Source of the DNA: Streptococcus suis
GTDB taxonomy: Bacteria > Bacillota > Bacilli > Lactobacillales > Streptococcaceae
Reading direction: 5' to 3'
Assembly: GCF_017601095.1 (NCBI RefSeq)
Contig: NZ_JAGFUX010000004.1
Coordinates: forward strand, 62,001 to 126,000
Length of the DNA: 64,000 bases
Shown: piece by piece, positions 17,726 through 24,834 of the stretch
Layout of the letters: each line of letters opens with the position of its first letter
Numbering within the stretch: position 1 is the first letter of the stretch
Position numbers and translations under genes: made by a program
Notes under the pieces: model-generated
What the model was told of the DNA's origin: nothing
Database searches by the model: none
Seen by the model: only the letters and a program-made list of their open reading frames with translations

Positions 17726-18523
17726 TTACTTCCTTTCAGATGGTACAAGTTTGTAGTCAAGGAGAAGGGGGTAGCCGTAGTGGCTGGCAGGTAGGATGGT
17801 CGCTGTAATGCCAAAGACGGTCTCTAAAATATCTGGTCGGATCAATTTATCTACAGGTCCTTGTTCTACAATCTGTCCATCCTTCATAGCGATGATGTGG
17901 TCAGAGTAGCGGGCAACGAGATTGATATCGTGTAAAACCATAACGATAGTCTTACCTTCCGAATGATTGAGATCTTTGAGCAGTTCCAAAATCTCTAGTT
18001 GATGATTGATATCCAAATAGGTAGTCGGTTCATCCAAAAAGATAATCGGAGTATCCTGAGCTAAGGCCATGGCAATCCAGACACGTTGACTTTGACCTCC
18101 AGACAGGTGATGGACCATTGCACCTTGCAAATGCTTAGTTTGGGTCTTTTCTAACGCCCAGTTAATCTTTTCCCTGTCCTGCTCACTCAATCGTCCTAAT
18201 CCTATTTGATAGGGGAAGCGACCATAAGAGACCAGGTCAAAAACCTTTATTCCCTCCAAACTCTGGTGAAACTGGGGTAGTAGGGCTAATTTTTGAGCCA
18301 CTTCTTTACTGGCTTGCTTTGAAAGGTCCTTGTCATCCAGCAGAATCTGGCCAGCTTGCAAGGGGTGGATACGGCTGAGGGCTTTTAAAAGACTGGATTT
18401 ACCGCAACCATTTGGTCCTATGATGGTCGTGATGTTTCCTTCGGGAATCTTCAAGGACAGGTCAGAAAATACTGGATTCTTGTCATAAACAAGTTTCGCC
18501 TTCTTTGCTTCAATCTGGGGCAT
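17726..18523 (-). CDS. fhuC: iron-siderophore ABC transporter ATP-binding protein
   Basis: The start at 18523 (MPQIEAKKAKLVYDKNPVF) is preferred over an in-frame ATG 48 bases upstream because AAAGGAGAT precedes it. The 265-residue ATPase has Walker A GPNGCGKSS, Q-loop LLPQF, signature LSGGQSQRVWIAMALAQ, Walker B IIFLDEPTTYLD and the H-loop VMVLHDINL. It is of the FepC/FhuC class and energises the two permeases encoded downstream. It is the first gene of the operon; a CodY-like box lies just upstream of its promoter. Confidence 0.93.
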   Translation of the reverse strand: MPQIEAKKAKLVYDKNPVFSDLSLKIPEGNITTIIGPNGCGKSSLLKALSRIHPLQAGQILLDDKDLSKQASKEVAQKLALLPQFHQSLEGIKVFDLVSYGRFPYQIGLGRLSEQDREKINWALEKTQTKHLQGAMVHHLSGGQSQRVWIAMALAQDTPIIFLDEPTTYLDINHQLEILELLKDLNHSEGKTIVMVLHDINLVARYSDHIIAMKDGQIVEQGPVDKLIRPDILETVFGITATILPASHYGYPLLLDYKLVPSERK

Positions 18524-18547
18524 ACCATCTCCTTTCACTGAGTCTCT

Positions 18548-18556
18548 ATTATAGCA
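18548..18556 (-). promoter_or_regulatory. extended -10 of the iron transporter operon
   Basis: On the minus strand TGCTATAAT is an extended -10 with consensus hexamer (18553-18548). No good -35 is seen at normal spacing. Confidence 0.5.
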
Positions 18557-18576
18557 TGGTTTTTCAATCAAAAAAG

Positions 18577-18591
18577 AGTTTTCTGAAAATT
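18577..18591. promoter_or_regulatory. CodY-box-like palindrome upstream of fhuC
   Basis: AGTTTTCTGAAAATT matches the CodY consensus AATTTTCWGAAAATT at 14 of 15 positions. It lies about 25 bases upstream of the -10, where bound CodY would hinder polymerase. CodY control of iron uptake is known in pneumococcus; control here is inference. Confidence 0.5.
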
Positions 18592-18611
18592 TTAATTTAA
18601 TAAGAATGGTT

Positions 18612-18642
18612 ATAAAAAATCCCTGTCATAAGGACAAGGATT
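18612..18642 (-). terminator. murE terminator
   Basis: Read on the minus strand, AATCCTTGTC pairs with GACAGGGATT around CTTAT and is followed by a run of T. It lies five bases after the murE stop. Confidence 0.8.
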
Positions 18643-18646
18643 CTCA

Positions 18647-20092
18647 TTATAAATAACGTTTAGCTACTTCCAAATCACCGTCATAAGCGGCCTTTTCACC
18701 ATTGACAATCTGGTAGGCGTCAGCCCCCTTGCCTGCGATGATGACCGCATCTTTTGGAGAGTTTGTTTGGTTCATGGCTGTGCGAATGGCTTCTTCCCGG
18801 TCCAAGATAAAGTTGCTTGGTCGGGTCATGTGGTCACGGATTTGTTCAGCAATAGCGGCGGGATCTTCACGGTTGGGATCATCAGCGGTCAGAATCACCT
18901 CAACCTGCGGATAGTCATTGAGCAGAAGACCGAAGTCTTTGCGGCGACTTTCTCCCTTGTTGCCAGGAGCTCCCAGAATCAAAATCACCTTGCCTGTCTG
19001 GTGTTCTAAGACGACATCAATCAGCTTCTTGACACTATCGCCGTTGTGGGCGTAGTCCACGAATACCTTGGCCCCGTTCTGCTGGGTCAGGACTTCCATG
19101 CGGCCAGGGACATTGGTTTGGGCAATCCCTGTGTGAATATCTTCCAGACTTGCACCCAAGCGGAGACAGGCCAGTCCAGCTGCGATGGCATTTTCTTGGT
19201 TGAAGCCACCGATCAGCTGGATGTCGTAATGACCGGCTAATTTTCCAGTCGCTGTGAAGTCAAAACCTGCTGACTGAGTGATTTCATTTTCAGAGCTCGG
19301 TCCATAAAAGTCATGGTCTTTGGAGCTGACTTGCTCTTTCACGACTTCAAAATGGTCCATTCCAGCATTGACAATTACTGCTCTGCTATTGTCCATCAAA
19401 AGACGCTTGTGATAGAAATAGTCCTCAAAAGTCGGATGTTCAATTGGGCCGATGTGGTCGGGGCTGATATTGAGAAAAACGCCGACATCAAAGGTCAGCC
19501 CGTAAACCCGCTTGACCAGATATGCTTGGCTGGACACCTCCATAATCAAGTGGCTCATGCCGTTTTGGACCGCCTCCGCCATCATGGCAAAGAGGTCCAG
19601 GCTTTCAGGCGTGGTCAGGGTGGACTTGAAGAAGGTTTTTCCGTCCAGCGTGGTGTTCATGGTCGAAAGCATGGCAGGCTTGTGGTTGATTTTGAGAATG
19701 TTAAAAGCAAAATAAGCCGCCGTTGTCTTACCCTTGGTGCCGGTGAAAGCCAGGAGTTTGAGCTGTTTCTGGGGATGACCATGAAAATCCATAGCAATCA
19801 GGCTCATAGCCTGCTTGATGTCATGGACGATGATGGCAGGAATGTCGACTTCGTAGTCGATTTCAGACACGTAAAAAGCAAGTCCAGCCTCGATAGCCTT
19901 TTCCAGAAATTCCTTCTTAAAGGCCAAACCCTTGGCAAAAAAGAGGGTCGTTGGGCTAACAGTTCGGCTGTCATAGCTGAGAGCGTCAAACTGGACATCC
20001 GTCCAAGTGCTATCAGTCTGGTTATTTTGTTTGATCTGGCGGAAGTTGTTATCCGCTTTTAAGATGTCTACTACATGTTCAATTTTTATCAT
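18647..20092 (-). CDS. murE: UDP-N-acetylmuramoyl-L-alanyl-D-glutamate--L-lysine ligase
   Basis: MurE adds the third amino acid to the peptidoglycan stem peptide in the cytoplasm. The 481-residue protein has the Mur-ligase ATP site [13 protein letters not shown] (about 115-127), the substrate loop TTPESLDLF, and [11 protein letters not shown]. It also has [10 protein letters not shown], where DDPN rather than DNPR is the signature of lysine-adding enzymes and so predicts Lys-type peptidoglycan. A consensus-like promoter places the RNA start at or beside the ATG and there is no Shine-Dalgarno, so a leaderless message is likely. Confidence 0.95.
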   Translation of the reverse strand: MIKIEHVVDILKADNNFRQIKQNNQTDSTWTDVQFDALSYDSRTVSPTTLFFAKGLAFKKEFLEKAIEAGLAFYVSEIDYEVDIPAIIVHDIKQAMSLIAMDFHGHPQKQLKLLAFTGTKGKTTAAYFAFNILKINHKPAMLSTMNTTLDGKTFFKSTLTTPESLDLFAMMAEAVQNGMSHLIMEVSSQAYLVKRVYGLTFDVGVFLNISPDHIGPIEHPTFEDYFYHKRLLMDNSRAVIVNAGMDHFEVVKEQVSSKDHDFYGPSSENEITQSAGFDFTATGKLAGHYDIQLIGGFNQENAIAAGLACLRLGASLEDIHTGIAQTNVPGRMEVLTQQNGAKVFVDYAHNGDSVKKLIDVVLEHQTGKVILILGAPGNKGESRRKDFGLLLNDYPQVEVILTADDPNREDPAAIAEQIRDHMTRPSNFILDREEAIRTAMNQTNSPKDAVIIAGKGADAYQIVNGEKAAYDGDLEVAKRYL

Positions 20093-20098
20093 GTTTCT

Positions 20099-20127
20099 AT
20101 TGTAAACCTATCGAGGATATTTGACAA
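20099..20127 (-). promoter_or_regulatory. murE promoter
   Basis: On the minus strand TTGTCA (20127-20122) and TACAAT (20104-20099) are exactly 17 bases apart. The -10 ends seven bases before the murE ATG. Confidence 0.7.
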
Positions 20128-20133
20128 GTCAGG

Positions 20134-20166
20134 ACAAGAAAACCCTCTCTGAAATGCACGAGAGGG
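20134..20166 (-). terminator. terminator of the small membrane protein cluster
   Basis: On the minus strand CCCTCTCG and its near-complement AGAGAGGG enclose a short loop and are followed by TTTTCTTG. Confidence 0.8.
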
Positions 20167-20174
20167 CAAGAAGA

Positions 20175-20426
20175 CTATGCAATGAATTCTAACCAGAATC
20201 CCAAGAAGACGATACCGACACAAAGATAAATCAGCCAATCCTTTTTCAGATTACCCTTCTTGGAAAAGAAGGCTTGGTAGAGAGTGAAAGGAATCAAAAT
20301 CGGTTGTAAGTATAACCACCAGTTATATTCATTGTCCAAAATAGCTCCCAAGCTATATAGTATCAGGCAAATGGCTATGTAAAAATCCAGGCTGCGGTAA
20401 AAATGATTGTTAAACTCCTTGAACAT
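20175..20426 (-). CDS. small membrane protein, paralogue 4 of 4
   Basis: An 83-residue protein with the N-terminal pattern FNNHFYRSLDFYIA, two or three hydrophobic segments and a central basic turn FFSKKGNLKKDW. The same layout recurs in the three genes upstream. AAGGAG precedes the ATG. It is the last gene of the cluster before a terminator. I do not recognise a family and no function can be assigned. Confidence 0.75.
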   Translation of the reverse strand: MFKEFNNHFYRSLDFYIAICLILYSLGAILDNEYNWWLYLQPILIPFTLYQAFFSKKGNLKKDWLIYLCVGIVFLGFWLEFIA

Positions 20427-20435
20427 AGTGACTCC

Positions 20436-20690
20436 TTATAGTATAAACAGATTTAGGATGATCAAGCTGACAATGAAAGCTGTCACCAAGTAGATTTGCC
20501 ATGTTTTCTTTATCCAGCTGCGTGGTTTAAAGAAAGCTAGATAGCCGACATAGAGACCAAGCACCAGTTGGATGAAATCCATAAAATACAAGTTTCCATT
20601 TACAGTTGAAAGGATGAACCTCACTAGACAAAGTAAGGCAAAATAGAACTCCCAGGTACGATAAAAAACTTTGTTGAACGGTTTAGACAT
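20436..20690 (-). CDS. small membrane protein, paralogue 3 of 4
   Basis: An 84-residue protein that begins MSKPFNKVFYRTWEFYFA and has the central turn FFKPRSWIKKTWQIYL. It is visibly related to paralogue 4 (shared FYR-x3-FY and FF-[KS]-x-[KR]-x4-KK-x-W-x-IYL) and more distantly to the other two. AAAGGAG lies at the right distance from the ATG. The gap to the next gene is nine bases, so the cluster is an operon. Function unknown. Confidence 0.75.
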   Translation of the reverse strand: MSKPFNKVFYRTWEFYFALLCLVRFILSTVNGNLYFMDFIQLVLGLYVGYLAFFKPRSWIKKTWQIYLVTAFIVSLIILNLFIL

Positions 20691-20714
20691 GGTATGCTCC
20701 TTTTCCAGTATAAT

Positions 20715-20996
20715 TTAGAGCTGCAAGAGCATAAAAAGTAGTAGGACATCGAAGAGCAGATAAAAAAGAAGGGAGGCCAGACTGTTTTTCTGACCAATTT
20801 TGGTAAACCAGCCTAGATAGGCATTGATTACTATCAAGAGAATAAATAAGCAACGAAACCAAGTTTCAGAATAAATGGACCAAAAGCCTTGGGGATAGAA
20901 GATTGCGATGGAATACAGGATAGAGGTATAGACACATTCGTTCATATACCATTCTTTATTAAAGCGGGGGCGAAATTGTTTAAAAAAGGAATTCAT
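20715..20996 (-). CDS. small membrane protein, paralogue 2 of 4
   Basis: A 93-residue protein and the most diverged of the four. It keeps an N-terminal charged-aromatic stretch (FFKQFRPRFNKEWYMNE), hydrophobic segments, and a central GWFTKIGQKNSLASLLFYLL in the place of the basic turn of the others. GGAGG precedes the ATG. Function unknown. Confidence 0.7.
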   Translation of the reverse strand: MNSFFKQFRPRFNKEWYMNECVYTSILYSIAIFYPQGFWSIYSETWFRCLFILLIVINAYLGWFTKIGQKNSLASLLFYLLFDVLLLFMLLQL

Positions 20997-21049
20997 TACC
21001 TACCTCCAATTAAAGAATCCATGTCTAGTATTTGGCAGATTTTTGAAGA

Positions 21050-21295
21050 TTAGTGAAAGATCATAAAGAGAGCGAACGCACATGTGAACACTACTATTGA
21101 GGCCAACTTCCATCTTGCCTCAATATTGTACCGAGGTCGAAAGAATGCGTAGAAAAAATGAATTAGGATAAGTGGTCCCAACCATATCCCAATATTGGAT
21201 AGATACAATTCTTGTTTTATGAAATACAAGGTCCAGAAAATACCATTGTAAAAAAAGTAATTCCGATAGAATTGACGATTGAGATGGTTAAACAT
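21050..21295 (-). CDS. small membrane protein, paralogue 1 of 4
   Basis: An 81-residue protein starting MFNHLNRQFYRNYFFYNG with the central AFFRPRYNIEARWKLAS turn. It is the first gene of the four-gene minus-strand cluster. It has a strong AAAGGAGGG ribosome site and a TATAAT element upstream at 21322-21317. The repeated N-terminal [FL]N-x2-FYR-x3-FY pattern supports origin by tandem duplication. Function unknown. Confidence 0.75.
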   Translation of the reverse strand: MFNHLNRQFYRNYFFYNGIFWTLYFIKQELYLSNIGIWLGPLILIHFFYAFFRPRYNIEARWKLASIVVFTCAFALFMIFH

Positions 21296-21316
21296 AACGA
21301 CCCTCCTTTACATATT

Positions 21317-21322
21317 ATTATA
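21317..21322 (-). promoter_or_regulatory. -10 element of the small membrane protein cluster
   Basis: A consensus TATAAT on the minus strand lies 22 bases before the first ATG. No convincing -35 is visible in this AT-rich stretch. Confidence 0.45.
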
Positions 21323-21439
21323 CATTAAATATATAGAAATGAAAGTGAAAGAAGGCTAGATATAAGGCTCACCTATAACTTGACTGGGAAATTTTCTATA
21401 AGCAAAAACAGGGATTTTTTCACCAAGAGAGAAAGTCCG

Positions 21440-21448
21440 TGCTAGAAT
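21440..21448 (+). promoter_or_regulatory. extended -10 of the metC-patB pair
   Basis: TGCTAGAAT is an extended -10 about 28 bases before the metC-like ATG; the ribosome site is GAGGAGG. Confidence 0.5.
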
Positions 21449-21476
21449 AGAAGAAGAAAGGTTTGAGGAGGTTGCC

Positions 21477-22580
21477 ATGACGAGATTAAAACGCGATACC
21501 CTTTTGGCCCAAGCAGGCATACGAAAAGATGAACGAACAGGGGCCTTGATTTCACCGATTCATCTATCGACAACATACCAGCATCCTGAGTTTGGGCAAT
21601 CCACAGGATTCGACTATACCCGTACGAAAAATCCAACCCGCACCAGTTTAGAAGATACCCTTGCTGCCATTGAAGGAGCAGAGCACGCCCTAGTGACTTC
21701 CTCTGGAATGGCTGCCTTGGTCTTGCTCTTTCAAACTTTTCCCCAGGGAAGTCGGATTTTAGCCGTGCGTGACCTTTACGGTGGTTCCTTCCGCTGGTTT
21801 AATCAGCAGGAAGAACAAGGACGTTTTGTTTTCCAATACGCTCAAACGCCTGACCAACTGTTTGACCAGCTAGATAATACCATTGACTATGTATTTCTAG
21901 AGACTCCAACCAACCCTCTCATGGTGGAGTTTGATATTGCTGCGATATCAGAAAAGGCACACGAAGTCGGGGCCAAAGTTATTGTTGACAATACCTTTTA
22001 TAGTCCAATTTACCAAAATCCACTTACTCTTGGGGCAGATGTGGTACTTCATTCGGCGACCAAGTATCTTTCAGGCCATAATGATGTCTTGGCAGGAGCT
22101 CTGATGACCAATGACCAGGCACTTTATGAACAGTTGTTCTATGACCAAAACACGACAGGACCGACCTTGTCCCCCTTTGATGCCTTTCTTTTGATGAGAG
22201 GTCTCAAAACCCTGGCTATTCGGATGGAGCGTTCGACACAAAACGCTCGAGCAGTCGTAGCATTTCTCCAGGAACACCCTGCGGTAAAAGAAGTCTTTTA
22301 TACAGGAAAGGGTGGAATGGTATCAATGAAAGTTGCCAAGCAAGAGATGATTCCCCACCTGCTCAATAGCCTCCGAGTTTTTACCTTTGCAGAGAGCTTA
22401 GGTGGTGTGGAAAGCTTGATTACCTATCCAGCAACTCAGACACATGCGGATATTCCAGCAGTTATTCGCCATTCCTATGGCTTGACAGACGATCTCTTAC
22501 GCTTGTCAATCGGGATTGAAGACGTGTCTGATTTGATTGAGGATTTACGCATCAGTTTGGAGAAAAGTTATGACCTATGA
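21477..22580 (+). CDS. metC: cystathionine gamma-synthase / beta-lyase family PLP enzyme
   Basis: The 367-residue protein belongs to the Cys/Met metabolism PLP family. Visible features are YTRTKNPTRTSLEDTLAAIEGAEHALVTSSGMAA (split here across phosphate-binding and substrate loops), DNTFYSPI with the pyridine-contacting Asp, and HSATKYLSGHNDVLAG with the Schiff-base lysine. Such enzymes act in transsulfuration between cysteine and homocysteine. Sequence alone does not separate the synthase from the lyase; the pairing with a MalY/PatB lyase favours a cystathionine-handling role. The next gene overlaps its end by 11 bases. Confidence 0.88.
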   Translation: MTRLKRDTLLAQAGIRKDERTGALISPIHLSTTYQHPEFGQSTGFDYTRTKNPTRTSLEDTLAAIEGAEHALVTSSGMAALVLLFQTFPQGSRILAVRDLYGGSFRWFNQQEEQGRFVFQYAQTPDQLFDQLDNTIDYVFLETPTNPLMVEFDIAAISEKAHEVGAKVIVDNTFYSPIYQNPLTLGADVVLHSATKYLSGHNDVLAGALMTNDQALYEQLFYDQNTTGPTLSPFDAFLLMRGLKTLAIRMERSTQNARAVVAFLQEHPAVKEVFYTGKGGMVSMKVAKQEMIPHLLNSLRVFTFAESLGGVESLITYPATQTHADIPAVIRHSYGLTDDLLRLSIGIEDVSDLIEDLRISLEKSYDL

Positions 22581-23727
22581 TTTTACTACCCTACCCAATC
22601 GCTTAGACCAACATAGTGAGAAGTGGCGGCTCACTGAAACCAATCCTGAACTCTTGCAACTCTGGGTGGCAGATATGGATTTTCAGCCCTTTCCAGAAAT
22701 GCGCCAAGCTATCGTAGACTACGGTCAACGGCATATTTTTGGGTACAATTATGCTAGTGAGCCTTTGTTCGAATCCATAATGGACTGGGAAAAAGAACAG
22801 CATGGATATTGTTTTGACCGGCAAGCCCTTGTTTTGGTAGAAGGTGTAGTTCCGGCTCTATCCATCGCAGTTCAAGCTTTTACAGCTGAGGGGGATGCAA
22901 TTATGATCAATACTCCAGTATATCCCCCTTTTGCCCGTACCGTTCGACTCAATCATCGACGGTTAATTAGTCAGCCTCTTCGTGTAGAAAATGACCAATT
23001 TACTCTTGATTTTCAGGCTTTGGAGCAAAAGATTGTTGAAGAGGGTGTCAAGCTCTATATCTTTTGCAATCCCCACAATCCAGGTGGCAGAGTTTGGAGT
23101 CATCATGAACTACAAGAGCTCGGTGCTATCTGTCAGAAGCATGGAGTCATATTAGTCTCTGATGAAATCCATCAGGACCTAACCCTTTTTGGACATGAGC
23201 ACCATTCCTTCAATACGGTTTCCCCTAACCATAAGGAATTTTCGGTCATTTTGTCTTCTGCAACCAAGACTTTTAATATAGCGGGAACAAAAAACAGCTT
23301 TGCTATTATTGAAAATCCTCAGTTGCGTAAAGCTTTTACCAAGAGACAATTGGCCAATAACCAACATGAAATCCCTAGCCTAGGCTTGATTACCACGGAA
23401 GTTGCCTACCGACACGGAAAATCTTGGTTGGCCGCCTTAAAACCAGTTTTGGAAGAAAATATCTTGTTGGTCCAAGAAGAATTGAGTAAAAAGACGAATA
23501 TCAAAGTGCTTAAACCACAAGGAACCTACCTGATTTGGCTGGATTTTTCATCCTATGAACTCAGCCATCAAGAGCTAGCAGAGAAATTGTTGGAAGAAGC
23601 ACAACTGCATTTGAATGATGGATTGACCTTTGGAAAAGAGGGGGAAAAGCATTTCCGATTGAACGCAGCAACACCACAATTTGTCATCAAGGAAGCTTGT
23701 CGGAGACTGGTGGAGGTGTTTGGATAA
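22570..23727 (+). CDS. patB: MalY/PatB-type cystathionine beta-lyase (C-S lyase)
   Basis: The start at 22570 (MTYDFTTLPNRLDQHSEKW) is preferred to an in-frame ATG 33 bases upstream because it matches the family N-terminus and has GGAG in front. The 385-residue enzyme has LWVADMDFQPFPEM, CNPHNPGGRVWS, VSDEIHQDL and SSATKTFNIAGTKNSF with the PLP lysine. It cleaves C-S bonds in cystathionine or cysteine conjugates to give pyruvate, ammonia and a thiol. It overlaps the metC-like gene, so the two are translationally coupled. Confidence 0.92.
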   Translation: MTYDFTTLPNRLDQHSEKWRLTETNPELLQLWVADMDFQPFPEMRQAIVDYGQRHIFGYNYASEPLFESIMDWEKEQHGYCFDRQALVLVEGVVPALSIAVQAFTAEGDAIMINTPVYPPFARTVRLNHRRLISQPLRVENDQFTLDFQALEQKIVEEGVKLYIFCNPHNPGGRVWSHHELQELGAICQKHGVILVSDEIHQDLTLFGHEHHSFNTVSPNHKEFSVILSSATKTFNIAGTKNSFAIIENPQLRKAFTKRQLANNQHEIPSLGLITTEVAYRHGKSWLAALKPVLEENILLVQEELSKKTNIKVLKPQGTYLIWLDFSSYELSHQELAEKLLEEAQLHLNDGLTFGKEGEKHFRLNAATPQFVIKEACRRLVEVFG

Positions 23728-23773
23728 CTAAGAAATATTGAAAAATTTCAATGAAGTCCGAGCATTTTCTGGC

Positions 23774-23806
23774 CACACCAATAATAACAGAATTATTATT
23801 GGTGTG
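23774..23806. other. strong perfect hairpin without T-run
   Basis: CACACCAATAATAA and its exact complement TTATTATTGGTGTG enclose a five-base loop, and flanking CTGGC/GCCAG extends pairing with small bulges. It lies between two convergent genes (patB and the AraC regulator). It lacks a following T-run, so it may act as an atypical bidirectional terminator or as a 3'-end stabiliser. Confidence 0.55.
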
Positions 23807-23886
23807 AATGCCAGTTTAGTCCATGAATGAAAATTTGTTTCTCAATTTTCCAGATTGCAATAAAAATAGAAAAAGGAAGAGCTAGG

Positions 23887-24723
23887 CTATTCCTTTTTTT
23901 GTTGTTTTCGATAGTCAGTAGGACTCATGTGAAAGTAATTCTTAAAGGCTGTGCTGAAGGTCAAGGGGTCATAGTAGCCGACAGAATTGGCAATCTCCGT
24001 AATGGTTCGTTCGGGATCTTCTAAGAGTTGGCAGCTTCGATTCATTTTTACCTGAAGAATGTAGTCCTTGATGGCGTAGCCAGTTTCCTGTTTGAAGATT
24101 TTATAGAGATAACTTCGACTTAGAGCGAGCTGCTCTGCAATTTCTGCTACCTTAATCGGTAGAGCGTAGTGACTGTGAATCAGTTTAATAGCATGGTGAA
24201 CATAGCTTTTGGCAAGAGTGCCGGCCTCTTTCAGTTGTTGATTGGGAAATTCTGCAACAAGGTAGGCGAGTAATTGATGAAGATGGCCGACCAGGATGTG
24301 CTCTGTCACCATTGGTAAGGGGTGTTTGTCCGTTTGGGTAATGTCCGTCATTTTTTGTAAAATGGGGGACTGGAGGCTGGAATGTAGATAAAATTTTTCC
24401 AATAAGCGGCTATGTTCAAGAATTGACTCAGCTTTTGACCCGCTAAAACCAACCCAAATATAAGTCCAAGGGTCTTGTCCATCTGCTTGGTAGAAGATGG
24501 CCTTGTTTTTAGGGAGGATAAACAAGTCGCCCGCAGCCAATTCAGTCGTTTCTCCGAGAATGCTAATTTTCCCCTTGCCCTCTGTGATAAAATGGAGGAC
24601 ATAATTATCTCGAATAGTTGGCCCAAAAGAATAGTTTTTATCACATTGTTCCGCACCGTAATGGTCGATATTTAGGTCAAAGTTATGGCTGTCTAGTTCA
24701 TTGTAGCTATTTAGAATGTTCAT
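23887..24723 (-). CDS. msmR: AraC-family regulator of the multiple sugar metabolism operon
   Basis: The 278-residue protein has an N-terminal cupin-like sugar-sensing domain (GEGKGKISILGETTELAAGD region; key residues DLFILPK) and two C-terminal helix-turn-helix motifs (VAEIAEQLALSRSYLYKIFK and ITEIANSVGYYDPLTFSTAF), ending in SPTDYRK typical of AraC/XylS regulators. It is divergent from aga in the order known for the streptococcal msm/raf locus, where MsmR/RafR activates the operon. AGGAGAAG precedes the ATG. Confidence 0.9.
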   Translation of the reverse strand: MNILNSYNELDSHNFDLNIDHYGAEQCDKNYSFGPTIRDNYVLHFITEGKGKISILGETTELAAGDLFILPKNKAIFYQADGQDPWTYIWVGFSGSKAESILEHSRLLEKFYLHSSLQSPILQKMTDITQTDKHPLPMVTEHILVGHLHQLLAYLVAEFPNQQLKEAGTLAKSYVHHAIKLIHSHYALPIKVAEIAEQLALSRSYLYKIFKQETGYAIKDYILQVKMNRSCQLLEDPERTITEIANSVGYYDPLTFSTAFKNYFHMSPTDYRKQQKKE

Positions 24724-24744
24724 AAGCTCTTCTCCTTAGGAAAC

Positions 24745-24753
24745 ATTATACCA
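24745..24753 (-). promoter_or_regulatory. extended -10 of msmR
   Basis: TGGTATAAT on the minus strand lies about 22 bases before the msmR ATG. It is divergent from the aga promoter. Confidence 0.55.
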
Positions 24754-24776
24754 TATTCTAACAACAAAACCCTATT

Positions 24777-24803
24777 TTGTAAAACGCTTACATTTGTTAA
24801 AAT
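24777..24803 (+). promoter_or_regulatory. aga promoter region with a cre-like site
   Basis: TTGTAA (24777-24782) and TAAAAT (24798-24803) could be a weak promoter with a short 15-base spacer. Inside it, GTAAAACGCTTACA (24779-24792) matches the CcpA cre consensus except for the leading TG, and TGTAA...TTACA is an inverted repeat. Catabolite repression of the operon is therefore plausible; the same palindrome could instead be the MsmR site. Confidence 0.5.
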
Positions 24804-24834
24804 GATTCATGTAATACAGATAGGAGCTAACAGT

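Noticed and set aside
18600..18625. Fur box upstream of the iron transporter operon (TTATAACCATTCTTATT)
   Set aside because: Only a loose match and it lies beyond the CodY-like box and inside the murE terminator region.
19313..20062. 249-codon plus-strand frame opposite murE
   Set aside because: Antisense shadow of a well-supported gene; no start signals.
21385..21402. CodY box upstream of metC (AATTTTCTATAAGC)
   Set aside because: Only the left half matches (about 10 of 15 positions).
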